From assembly GCA_016256075.1 (NCBI GenBank), contig SDVU01000810.1, positions 1-10,382 on the forward strand: a stretch of 10,382 nucleotides of DNA. Direction: 5' to 3'. Origin of the DNA: Dictyocoela muelleri (lineage: Eukaryota; Microsporidia). Every line of letters starts with the position of its first letter. The first letter of the stretch is position 1. The notes beneath the pieces were generated by a model, which saw only the letters and a program-made list of their open reading frames with translations, ran no database searches and was not told the DNA's origin. A program made the position numbers and the translations under genes. Of this stretch, positions 1 to 7,140 are shown one piece after another.

Positions 1-78
1 AAGGTCATAAGACTATGGTTGGAGACAACTCTCCGGGTTGGCAGCTATGGATGTTGTCAGCATGTAATATAATATATC
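1..78 (+). repeat. SINE-like family, 3' end of a copy cut by window start
   Basis: The first bases are the conserved 3' module of the window's interspersed repeat family. A near-identical stretch lies at 7058-7140, including GGAGACAACT, CCGGGTTGGCAGCTAT and TGTTGTCAGCATGTAATATA, and an inverted relative lies at 1059-1120. The copy ends in a TA-rich tail near position 78. The rest of it must lie left of the window. It is non-coding and is judged to be retroposed because of the tRNA-like head seen in the complete copy at 6677. Confidence 0.75.
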
Positions 79-201
79 CTGCATAGAACAAAATTAAATT
101 TTTAAGTATAAAAAATGGACTAAAAATAAATTTTTAAAACAAATTATGAGTTTTTAATTAGAATAATCAAGATTTACATATCTTTTTTATAGATTGAATA
201 A

Positions 202-333
202 TTTACTTGTATTAAGAAAAAAATCCTTCTTTATGCTACATGCACGACTGTTGATACCGAAAGAAGCAATATTAATATTAAATTTATATTGAATGGTCTA
301 CGAAGAAGCATTCCGCTTGTATCTAAGAAATAA
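202..333 (+). pseudogene. Possible hAT transposase C-terminal scrap
   Basis: An open frame of about 43 codons between two stops (TAA at 199 and TAA at 331) reads ...LLYATCTTVDTERS, then ...LNGLRRSIPLVSKK. The order aromatic-T-C-T-x-V-x-T-E-R-S, followed about ten residues later by L-R-R-S, resembles the C-terminal dimerisation region of hAT transposases (T-E-R-S-F-S ... L-R-S-T). The usual F-S after E-R-S is absent, no upstream RNase H-like domain is visible, and there is no start codon. If the resemblance is real, this is a short dead fragment. In such AT-rich DNA a 40-codon open frame can also arise by chance, so the call is weak. Confidence 0.22.
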
Positions 334-1058
334 TTCTCTCTTTGTATTACAATAAAAATATATCTTTTAAAATTTAATATTTCGGTATAATTTTATGATT
401 TTTGTCAAATAAATTTCCTTGTAGACTTTCAATGATCATTTTTGTTATTTTTTTCTCTTAAATTTAAGTTTAAGCTGAAATTATATGAAATATTAAGAGG
501 TAAAAACCGGGTATTTTCCACAAAAACAAAAATATTTTTGCAAAATCAGATATTTAAGAAATTTTTTAAAGAAATAAAAAAAACATAGAATTTTGGCCGG
601 GCCTGGTAATAAGCAATTATATTTAAATTTTTTCAATTACATTTAATGTTTAAATATAGAAATTACCTAAAACTTTCACTCCTAACAGTTATGATGAATT
701 AATCTTCGTATTAAAAATATATGATAAAAACAATTATTATAAAATCATTACTATAAAATCATTTTATAAAATCATAATAAAAAAATTATTAGTATTAAAA
801 AATTTTAATAAATAAATAAATGTAAATTTTTTTCAGATTTTTTTAATAATTTATATTTAAATAATTAGTGTAATTATCTTAAAATTGAATTTCAATTTGC
901 AAAGACATAGACATTTTCTCTTTTTAAAAAATCAAATTCTTTAAAACAAAATTAAATTAAGATTTTTTTTCTTTTACAGAAGTCATTATTTTAAAAAGAG
1001 AAATGTATATTTTATTCTGAATCAAAATTATTAAAAAAATTTAGATATATAATAATTA
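334..1058. other. AT-rich spacer without a recognisable gene
   Basis: No open frame of note is visible on either strand. The stretch holds many A and T runs, three imperfect copies of a 13-base unit (TATAAAATCATTA) at about 738-777, and two small GC-rich spots, ACCGGGT near 507 and GGCCGGGCCTGG near 595. These stand out only because the background is so AT-rich. It separates two SINE-like copies lying tail to tail. Confidence 0.6.
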
Positions 1059-1506
1059 AATGCTGACAATATCCATAATTGCCAATGAAGGGTTATCTAT
1101 TACCATAGTCTTTAAACGTTCGACCACGCTGTTCCTTTTATACGTCACTCATAATCTACCCAGAGTCTCATATGTATAGGCGATTTTAGTTTTAATAATG
1201 TCTCTGCAGGATATAAGTAATTGGCGGCTTTTTCAGGTTTTTTTTTCAATTTTACTGCATGTTTTTTATAGATGAATTGCCGCACTCATCCTTAAATCAA
1301 ATTTGTTCTCTTCTGCTGTATTTTCACATAAGATCAAGTCTTAAAAAGCTTTACTACTCTAGAACTACCGTATATTAATGCTATATTTTTATAGTAATTG
1401 ACCGATTAATGTCATTCATAAATATTTATTAAAGTTACGTCAGCGGGATTGAAACTAGATTCTTATATTTTATTCAAGGGTGTATATCACCATACTATCA
1501 GGTCAC
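1059..1506 (-). repeat. SINE-like family, near full-length copy
   Basis: Read on the minus strand, this aligns along nearly its whole length with the copy at 6677-7140. It has a degenerate tRNA-like head (minus-strand ACACCCTTGAATA, then TTTCAATCCCGCTGACGT at about 1435-1460), the GACATTAATCGGTCAA block, GAGTGCGGCAATTCATC, and the 3' module AAAGACTATGG ... TTGTCAGCAT ending near 1060. The match is visible but clearly diverged. Its head lies only a few bases from the tail of the next minus-strand copy (1512-1982), so the two form a head-to-tail pair. Confidence 0.75.
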
Positions 1507-1511
1507 TCTAA

Positions 1512-1982
1512 ATTTATAATAAATCGAAAAATATCCTTATTTTTTTACCGTTAAGTTGTCACTACCTTAATCTTTAGACCTTTATTTCTTGATTTTACAA
1601 ATTATACTTAACTTCTATGCTACCAGAAATATAGTTGTATACAAAATTTATTCCATAAATAATTCGCTAGAATACATTTAATTTAAGTTATTACGTATAT
1701 GTTTTCAAATATAGTTTTACTGAGATGTATCACTACATACCCGAACCCATAGAGGGTCCCTTATTTCACATTTATAAATATTAACTTATGTTTTAATTTG
1801 AAAACAGGCTGGAATTAATTATATACCATTTTTTCGGCTCAAAGCGTGAATAGTATACGTATTTGTTGTCTTTATTTTTAATTTAGCAATCACTGTGTTT
1901 AATGTCAGAACGCAGAAAAATTTTTTACTTTCAGACATAAGAACAGGGGTGCTAAATTGTTATTAAGATCATCAAATGAGAT
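1512..1982 (-). repeat. SINE-like family, highly diverged copy
   Basis: Several blocks of the family appear in the right order on the minus strand. Plus-strand landmarks are AAGTTGTCAC and TCTTTAGACC (1554-1581), matching the 3' module; TTGTATACA near 1635; a match to the GAGATGCGTCGCCGCACTC block at about 1720-1740; TAATGTCAG near 1902; and AGGGGTGCTAAATTG at about 1946-1960, matching the AAGGGTGTTAACCAC of the copy at 6114-6576. Identity is low and gaps are needed, so it is one of the oldest copies. Ends are approximate. Confidence 0.55.
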
Positions 1983-2222
1983 CCCTATAGGCCTTCGAAC
2001 CTATTTTTCCAGTTTAATGCTTTTCGTTTAATTTACTTTTATAAAATAAAGAGACAGCAGGAATATTTGTACCATAATCTTGATTTTATTTTAAGTATGT
2101 TTATCAATAAAATATCTAACACCCTTTTAAATTTTATAACATTAAAACTTTCACAAGAATAAATAAAGTCAATTTATAAAATTGATATTCTACTAAATAT
2201 CATTTATTCATAAAAATGATTT

Positions 2223-2435
2223 TTATACCTGAAATGTCTGGGCGAGTCTCATTTTCTTCTTCCGAATTTTAGATAACAAGATATTTTTCATTCTACAACT
2301 TTTTGATGGATCATAAATGAGACAGCACCTAAATATAATCCCAAAAATAATAATTCCTAACAAAATACCACATGCTAAACATACATAATTAAGTGGGGTA
2401 GGCATGGGTATTTTTTGGGGATTTTTTAAGTACAT
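2223..2435 (-). CDS. Hypothetical small one-pass membrane peptide or first exon
   Basis: A minus-strand open frame of 70 codons. The N-terminal 15 residues are polar and proline-containing (MYLKNPQKIPMPTPL); residue 11 is an alternative methionine start. Residues about 17-41 are one hydrophobic helix (CLACGILLGIIIFGIIF) with glycines at 23, 27 and 32 and cysteines at 19, 22, 37 and 38. The C-terminal part is strongly basic (SKIRKKKMR), so by the positive-inside rule it would face the cytosol. It is noticeably richer in G+C than its flanks, roughly 30% by hand count, and overlaps no recognised repeat. The last codons read CAG GTA TAA, so the frame closes across a good splice-donor-like site (CAG|GTATAA, GT at 2228-2227). 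It could be a 5' exon rather than a complete gene. I do not recognise the family. It may also be a chance frame. Confidence 0.35.
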   Translation of the reverse strand: MYLKNPQKIPMPTPLNYVCLACGILLGIIIFGIIFRCCLIYDPSKSCRMKNILLSKIRKKKMRLAQTFQV

Positions 2436-2488
2436 TTAAATATCAAAGTTTTTATTTTTTTGTTTTGAAAATATTTCAACCTAAAAAG

Positions 2489-2660
2489 ATTTTTTAGACT
2501 TAAAGTTTTTGATTTAAAGTTTTGGACTTAAAATGATTTTTTAGACTTTAAGCTTAAGGCTTTGAAGCTTTAGACTTTGAGTTTTAGATTTAAAGGATTT
2601 TTTATGTTTAAAATGGCTTTTTTGCGGTTAAAAAATTTATGTGAATTTTAGATTTTAAAA
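2489..2660. repeat. Degenerate T-rich repeat block
   Basis: Loosely repeated motifs related to GATTTTTTAGACTTAAAGTTTTG recur about six to eight times (for example GATTTTTTAGACTT at 2489 and 2533, then GCTTTAGACTTTGAG and GGATTTTTTATG further on). Spacing is irregular at about 20-25 bases. It looks like a decayed simple-sequence or minisatellite tract. No open frame runs through it. Confidence 0.5.
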
Positions 2661-3000
2661 AAAGAATGATGAAAATTATTTTTTGATTTTTATAATTCCG
2701 AGATTTAATTAATACAAACTTGGAAAATAAATTTATCGATTCAAAAGTCTTTATTATGACGAAATTTTTTATGATCAAATGATTTTTTTACAGAAGATAA
2801 AAAAACTTGCCATTTCAAGCATAATTAATGTTTTACACAAATTATTAAAAAGAATATTGATTCTGTCCAAAATAAAATTTATAATAAAAATATAAAATGT
2901 TCTAACAAAAAAAAATTTTGAAAATTCTATTTTTAAAAAATAATAAACTTTTAATGATTTTAATATTACAATATAAATTATATTTATAAAAATTTATCAA
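2661..3000. other. AT-rich spacer, nothing recognised
   Basis: Mostly A and T runs. No extended open frame, no inverted or direct repeat that I could follow, and no match to the repeat families elsewhere in the window. Confidence 0.55.
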
Positions 3001-3310
3001 AAGAGATAAATATTGCAGTGATTTCAATCTTAAATGTAACATTTAAGTTTCATGATTAAATTTTTTTAAAGGTCATTTTCATTAACTATATTAAAATCCC
3101 GCTGGCGTCACATTTTATATATATTCTAGGAATCGCATTTGGTGTTAAATTTCTATTGCAATAATACTGTTGATCAAGTTAGTATGTCTGATTAAGAATT
3201 AATCAAGCAATAAAATTAAGCAAACACACGTTTCTTGTGTGAAGATGAGTTTTGCGATGCAGCGTAGCAAAAAAAGGTAGTATATTAAAAAATTATATAT
3301 AGACATAAAA
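3001..3310 (+). repeat. SINE-like family, 3'-truncated copy
   Basis: The head begins near 3002. TTGCAGTGATTTCAATCTTAAATGTAACATTTAAG (3014-3048, in pieces) matches the tRNA-like head at 6683-6720. An insertion of about 35 bases follows, then AAAATCCCGCTGGCGTCAC (3094-3112) completes the head. The body follows to the GATGCAGCGTAGCAAAAAAAGGTAG block at about 3256-3280, matching GCAACGCATCTCGGTAAAAAGTAG in the copy at 6677. The remaining 3' third is missing, and the 15-bp minisatellite starts about 30 bases further on. Confidence 0.6.
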
Positions 3311-3337
3311 ATATCTCACAGGAAGAAAATTCGAATA

Positions 3338-3640
3338 TGCGATTTTTCACACTGCGATATTTCACACTGCGATATTTCACACTGCGATTTTTCTCACTGC
3401 GAATTTTCACACTGCGAATTTTCACACTGCGAATTTTCACACTGCGAATTTTCACACTGCGAATTTTCACTCGAATTTTCACTTTTCGAATTTATCCCTG
3501 TGATTTACCCTATGAATTCCTCCTTACGAATTTTCTCTCCCTATAAATTTTCACCCTGTAAATATTTTCCCTGTAAATTTTTTCCCTGCGAATTTTTACT
3601 CTTCAAATTTTAACCCTTCGAATTTTAACTTTACGGATTT
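3338..3640. repeat. 15-bp minisatellite array with decaying right side
   Basis: Nine head-to-tail units with consensus TGCGAATTTTCACAC start at 3338, 3353, 3368, 3383, 3398, 3413, 3428, 3443 and 3458. Four consecutive central units (3398-3457) are identical, and the first units differ by one or two bases. After about 3472 the period becomes irregular (15-17 bases) and units diverge (CCCTGTGATTT, CCCTGTAAATA, CCCTGCGAATTT, CCTTCGAATTT) until about 3640. Because 15 is divisible by three, both strands stay open across the core and would encode five-residue repeats (TLRIF on plus, VKIRS on minus). I take these frames as by-products of the repeat, not genes. Confidence 0.88.
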
Positions 3641-3746
3641 TTTTTTATTTCCATGCCCTTGAGATTTTCATTTATCAATCAAAATTTGTGTCCAAAGAAT
3701 TATAGTTGATATATATATATGATTATAACATAACATGGTAAGAGTA

Positions 3747-4205
3747 TAGTCCAGATAGCACTTTGTTATTTCTCTCAAATGTTAAATTTATGTATCAAGG
3801 TTAAAATCCCGCGGATGTAGTATTTTAATAAGTAATAAATGAATGACATTAAGCGGTCGAAACTAAAAAAAATATAGTATTAATATACAGCTGGTCAAAT
3901 AGTTATAGCTGATTAAGACTTGGTATAATAAGAGAATGGTGTATAAAGAATTTTATTAGGTATGGGAATGAGTGCCGTCCTGCATCTCAGCAAATAAGCA
4001 GTTACTAAAAAAAATTCATGATAGCCGGAAATTATTTGCATCTTGCTGAAAAATTCATTAAACGAAAATAGGGTATACAGCTGTGCTTCCTGTAGCTTAG
4101 ATGCTTTATTATCGGAACAACTAGAAACAAAAGTCTTAAACCCACAAAATCCTCAAATATTATAGATGAAGCTTTGATGTGATCATAATATAAGATATAA
4201 TGTTG
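3747..4205 (+). repeat. SINE-like family, near full-length diverged copy
   Basis: The degenerate tRNA-like head is at about 3749-3820 (CCAGATAGCAC, AAATGTTAAATTTATG, AAGGTTAAAATCCCGCGGATGT). The body follows: ATGAATGACATTAAGCGGTCGAAAC at 3839-3863, AATATACAGCTGGTC near 3882, ATAGCTGATTAAGACTTG near 3905, GCATCTCAGCAAATAAGCAG near 3982, and TATACAGCTGTGCTTCC near 4073. The 3' module after AAAGTCTTAAAC (about 4129) is poorly conserved and its end is approximate. Confidence 0.7.
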
Positions 4206-4280
4206 GGAAGGTATTTAGTAATGTAATTAATGACAATTTATTCAAAGACCGTTTTTTAATTTTTTAGTACAAATTATAAG

Positions 4281-4315
4281 TTCCCTATTTGCGAATGTTC
4301 ACTCTGTATAAATTT
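4281..4315. repeat. Outlying remnant of the 15-bp minisatellite
   Basis: Two to three imperfect units (CCCTATTTGCGAATGTTCAC, then TCTGTATAAATTT) resemble the degenerate right side of the array at 3472-3640. They lie just beyond the SINE-like copy at 3747-4205, so the array may once have been longer or may have been split by the insertion. The match is short and could be chance. Confidence 0.35.
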
Positions 4316-4378
4316 GATGATTAAAAATTATATAAATTTATTATATATTTTTATATTAATTATTGATAATGCAAAAAA

Positions 4379-4397
4379 TTTTGGTTATTGCGCAAAA
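4379..4397 (+). repeat. Merlin left terminal inverted repeat
   Basis: TTTTGGTTATTGCGCAAAA matches the inverse complement of the right end (TTTTGGATCTTGCGCAAAA) except in two bases of the three-base middle segment. Both contain the self-complementary TTGCGCAA. Confidence 0.65.
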
Positions 4398-4436
4398 AAA
4401 AAAATATTTTTAATGACCCATGAAAAAGATTATTGA

Positions 4437-5310
4437 ATTGCAAAATATGATAGAAAAGATGGTGATTTAAATTTTGTTCAATATCTTTTTGACAATAATT
4501 ATATTATTAAAGAGTATTTCTGTGTAAGTGTGCAGTGCTTCATGTGCATTAAGAATATATAACAGTAACCAAGATCATTTCGCTTGGTGATGTTTGACTA
4601 AAGGTTGTGAGAATTACAAAAAGTATTTTTCAATAAGAAAAGAAAGTTTTTTTTGCAGATAGTAACATTTTAATCCGAGGAAGTTTAAGAATTATTATTT
4701 TTATTATATGCTAAAATGCCAAGATATAGTATCGTAAATTTCCTCAATATTAGCAGGAGAACAATTGAAAAAATTATTAATAAAATACTAGGACAGATTA
4801 CCGATCCCGATTTTTCATCAAATAAAACTGATGGCCTTAGGAAAATTATCCAAGTTGATGAAACAATGCTTAATAATAAAGTAAAAAGTTATAGTGGTCG
4901 TACAGCTGGAAATAAAACAGGTGCGTTATGTATAATCAAATTGAAAATGAAATAAGAAAAGTATTCACAACAATTATTGACAACAAAAAAGAACGAACTA
5001 TAGTACCTATAATCTGTTCACAGGTCGCATCAAATAGCATAATTTGAACATATGAACATAGTGCTTTATTTCATTTTAAATATTTATTTAGAGATCATGG
5101 AACTGTATGCCATAAATTCGAATTCATTAATTATGAAACCGATGTAAATACACAGGCAGTCGAGTCATTTAATAATCTAATAAAAAGAGAGATTAAAACT
5201 AGAATTAGTGTTAAAACATCCGAAAGGAGTATTTGTTGAAAGAAATTTGTTATTATTATAATAACAAAACAAATTATTTGGAAAAAATCCTTGATTTAAT
5301 TAAAATTTAA
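4437..5310 (+). pseudogene. Merlin-family transposase, broken
   Basis: Merlin transposases cut and paste the element with a DDE catalytic core. In order: an N-terminal part reading FVQYLFDNNYIIKEYFC (from about 4473) with VSVQCFMC; then FAW-stop-CLTKGCENYKKYFSIRKESFF (4579-4654, in pieces), whose C-x(4)-C pairs with the earlier cysteines in a zinc-ribbon-like layout; then PRYSIVNFLNISRRTIEKII and IQVDETML ... YSGRTAGNKTGALCI (4716-4955). The first catalytic Asp is at 4857. Next is VPIICSQVASNSII-stop-TYEH, then HGTVCHKFEFINYETDVNTQ and AVESFNNLIKREIK; the catalytic Glu is at 5162. It closes with YYYNNKTNYLEKILDLIKI. The second catalytic Asp, expected in T-D-E-H, is Tyr (5051-5053). There are in-frame TGA stops at 4588 and 5045 and about five frame changes (near 4560, 4650, 4712, 4935 and 5236). 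It is clearly dead. Confidence 0.85.
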
Positions 5311-5381
5311 TTTTTAAAATATTTTTAATGTTTTATATTTAAAAAAAATTAATAATAAAAAAATCATTTTTGAAAAGGGGG

Positions 5382-5442
5382 AGTGGAATTTGCGCAAGGT
5401 CACCACAACGGGAAATTTTGCGCAAGATCCAAAAATTCCACT
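5382..5442. repeat. Hairpin at Merlin right end
   Basis: Perfect 10-base arms AGTGGAATTT (5382-5391) and AAATTCCACT (5433-5442) enclose two direct copies of a GCGCAAG-containing motif (5392-5398 and 5420-5426). The terminal motif TTTTGCGCAAGATCCAAAA forms the inner right side. It may be the true end of the Merlin element with a duplicated terminus, or a tiny terminal-repeat-only derivative next to it. Confidence 0.5.
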
Positions 5443-5853
5443 GACTTCATTCTTAAATAAATAATGAAAAAATGACTTTAAGTGTTTGAAAAAAAAAATT
5501 ATAATTATGGTATAATATACAGTTGTTGCAGTGTGTATAATAGATTAATGCTTGTCTAATATGACAATAAAGCAGAAGGGACTCTCTTAAGTGTGGTAAT
5601 GAGTGCGTATGAGTGAGGCGACGCATCGCGGTAAAAGTAGTAAAATAAAGATTCATGGAAGGCTACTAATTACTTATGATCTGCTGAGTCGCCGATAAAA
5701 TGAAAATCGCAATACAGCTTGGCTTCTGGGTAGCTAAGAAGTGACATATTATTGTTCACCAAGAACTAAAATCGTAGATCCGAGGTAGGAGACAGCCCTC
5801 TGGGTTGTATTTATAGATGTTTTCAGCATGTAATATATATATATATATATATA
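5437..5853 (+). repeat. SINE-like family, copy lacking its tRNA-like head
   Basis: Begins inside the family head at CCACTGACTTCATTCTTAAATAAATAATGA (5438-5467, in pieces), matching CGCTAACGTCACTCTTTAATAAATAATGA of the copy at 6677. It continues through AATATACAGTTGTTGCAG (5514), GAGTGAGGCGACGCATCGCGGTAAAAGTAG (5611-5640) and ATACAGCTTGGCTTCTGGGTAGC (5713-5735) to GATGTTTTCAGCATG with a (TA)n tail of about 20 bases (5833-5853). The head up to the B box is missing exactly where the Merlin end lies. Either Merlin inserted there and the left piece was lost, or the copy was 5'-truncated on arrival. Minus-strand open frames here are by-products. Confidence 0.8.
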
Positions 5854-6113
5854 GTAAATAAATAAAATAAAATTTACTTTCTAAATGTTTTTAATGATTT
5901 TCTCGTGATTCCGTGAAGGAAACATGTTTTCGAGTCTTCTAATAAGCATTTTAAAGTTTTTAGTAGAGAAAACATCTTTAAAAAAGTAATTTAGTGATAA
6001 CAATAGTAAATATTTTAAAATATTATATAAACATATCTTATCGAATGGCAATTAATGTAAAAATACTTAAAAGATAATAAAATTAAAGGTTAAATTAAAA
6101 TATTATATTTATA
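5854..6113. other. AT-rich spacer between tail-to-tail SINE-like copies
   Basis: No open frame or repeat recognised. It shares no obvious sequence with the spacer at 79-1058 that also separates two tail-to-tail copies. Confidence 0.55.
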
Positions 6114-6576
6114 CTATTACATTACATCTACAACATCCATAGCTGTAAAAAATGTGGAATTGCCTCAAACCATAGTCTTAAGACCTTTGGTATTTGTTGT
6201 TTCAATAATAAACCACTTCCTAAGCAACCCATAAACCAAGCTGTATACACGATTGTCGTTTTATCAATTACCCGGCAGGATACTGGTAATTAGTGTCTTT
6301 TTATGAATATTTACTTTTGCATACTTTTTACGAGATGCGTCGCCGCACTCTTTCGCAATCTTTCGCACCTAAGAGAGCCCTTCTGCTTCATTGTCATTTT
6401 AGACCAAGTCTCCATCAACATACTACACTAGAACAACTGTATGTTAAACTATATTTCTTAGTTTTTAACTGCTTAATGTCATTCACTCTTTATTTATTAT
6501 AGAGTAAGGTCAGCGGTATTCTACATCGCTACTTAAAACTACATTCAAGGGTGTTAACCACTGATCTTATTGGCTT
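6114..6576 (-). repeat. SINE-like family, near full-length copy
   Basis: On the minus strand the head starts at GCCAATAAGATCAGTGGTTA (6574 downwards), followed by ACACCCTTGAATG. It then has TACCGCTGACCTTACTC, GAATGACATTAAGCAGTT, the GAGTGCGGCGACGCATCTCG block (6331-6350), TGTATACAGCTTGGTTTATG (6229-6248) and AAGACTATGGTTTGAGGCAA. It ends with CAGCTATGGATGTTGTAGATG and a TAA-rich tail near 6114. Much of the A-box region is intact, but the B-box region has decayed. The plus-strand open frame at 6293-6502 is a by-product of this repeat. Confidence 0.82.
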
Positions 6577-6676
6577 AAGTTATATGATATTTGTAAAAAA
6601 TGCGGTTAGATTTATGGTATTTACTTTTTTAATGTATTTTTTATACATATAATATTTATATTAATAATAAATAAAA

Positions 6677-7140
6677 GCCAGATCGCTCAGTGGTTAACAC
6701 TCTTGAATGTAAAATTTAAGCATCGTGGTTCGAATCTCGCTAACGTCACTCTTTAATAAATAATGAGGGAATGTCATTAAGCGGCCAAAAATCAATAAAA
6801 ATATAGTAGTAATATACAGTTGTTTTAGTTTGGTATAGCTGATTAATATTTGAAATAAATGTCAATAAATCATAAGAGATTCTTATAGGTGTGAGATGAG
6901 AGCGGCAACGCATCTCGGTAAAAAGTAGTGAAAAATAAAATATTCATGAAAAGCTACTATTTATCTGTATACTGCTGAGTCAAGGATAAAAAAAAACGCG
7001 TATACAGCTGGGCTTCTTTGTAGCTCAGAAAGTTACGTATTATTTGAACGCCAAGAACTGAAGGTATAAAGACTATTGTTGGAGACAACTTTCCGGGTTG
7101 GCAGCTATATATGTTGTCAGCATGTAATATATATAAATAT
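6677..7140 (+). repeat. SINE-like family, best preserved copy
   Basis: This copy serves as the reference for the family. From 5' to 3' it has a tRNA-related head (6677-6750); a linker with AATAAATAATGAGGGAATG and TCATTAAGCGGCC; a body with AATATACAGTTGTTTTAG, TATAGCTGATTAATATTTG, GAGATGAGAGCGGCAACG, CATCTCGGTAAAAAGTAG, CTACTATTTATCTGTATACTGCTGAGTC and ATACAGCTGGGCTTC (quoted in pieces); and a 3' module AAAGACTATTGTTGGAGACAAC ... GCAGCTATATATGTTGTCAG with a TA-rich tail to about 7140. The tRNA head, AT tail, truncated copies and scattered orientation fit a tRNA-derived SINE mobilised by an unseen LINE. At about 465 bp it is long for a SINE. Its 5' end is about 100 bases from that of the minus copy at 6576 (head to head). 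Confidence 0.85.
6683..6737 (+). promoter_or_regulatory. Pol III type 2 promoter-like A and B boxes
   Basis: TCGCTCAGTGG at 6683-6693 fits the tRNA A-box consensus except at one base, and GGTTCGAATCT at 6727-6737 fits the B box except at the last base. Their spacing of about 33 bases is normal for a tRNA gene. Between them CTTGA, ATGTAAA, TTTAAG resembles an anticodon arm whose loop would place GTA in the middle, which hints at a tyrosine tRNA ancestor. The acceptor and T stems do not pair well, so this is a tRNA-derived promoter and not a working tRNA gene. Confidence 0.7.

Larger units (their letters stand above)
4365..5442 (+). mobile_element. Decayed Merlin DNA transposon
   Basis: A transposon of about 1.07 kb whose coding remnant is a Merlin (IS1016/ISXO2-like) transposase at 4437-5310. 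Inverted ends flank it: TTTTGG, three variable bases, TTGCGCAAAA on the left (4379-4397), and the inverse, TTTTGCGCAAGATCCAAAA, on the right (5417-5435). The right end also carries AGTGGAATTT (5382-5391) inverted at AAATTCCACT (5433-5442), so the outer limit on that side is uncertain by several bases. I could not define a target-site duplication; the family normally makes 8-9 bp. It sits between a minisatellite remnant and a 5'-truncated SINE-like copy. Frame changes, stops and a lost catalytic residue show that it cannot move itself. Confidence 0.8.

Noticed and set aside
482-612. Inverted GC-rich spots (ACCGGGT near 507 and GGCCGGGCCTGG near 595) as ends of a small transposon
   Set aside because: They do not pair beyond a few bases and no flanking duplication is visible.
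79-1058. The region between tail-to-tail SINE-like copies as one DNA transposon with long inverted ends
   Set aside because: The second tail-to-tail pair (5437-6576) has an unrelated spacer, the copies are of different ages, and the unit carries a tRNA-like head at its other end, so independent SINE-like insertions explain it better.
1981-2012. TTCGAACC on the plus strand (GGTTCGAA on minus) as an isolated tRNA B box
   Set aside because: The following sequence does not match the family head or a tRNA, and no A box is found at the right distance.
3338-3472. CRISPR array
   Set aside because: The repeat is only 15 bp with no spacers, units are contiguous, and the context is eukaryotic.
3285-3546. 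Open frames on both strands encoding five-residue repeats (VKIRS / TLRIF)
   Set aside because: They follow directly from a 15-bp tandem repeat whose period is divisible by three; there is no further gene-like sequence and the frames overlap on opposite strands.
5453-5656. Minus-strand open frame of 67 codons
   Set aside because: Lies wholly inside a SINE-like copy; a similar frame appears in the copy at 6293-6502 because the repeats are homologous, not because a protein is conserved.
6293-6502. Plus-strand open frame of 69 codons
   Set aside because: Antisense to the SINE-like copy at 6114-6576 and not kept open in the other copies.
6677-6750. Functional tRNA gene
   Set aside because: A and B boxes are good, but acceptor and T stems do not pair and the sequence continues into the repeated SINE body; related degraded heads occur in other copies.
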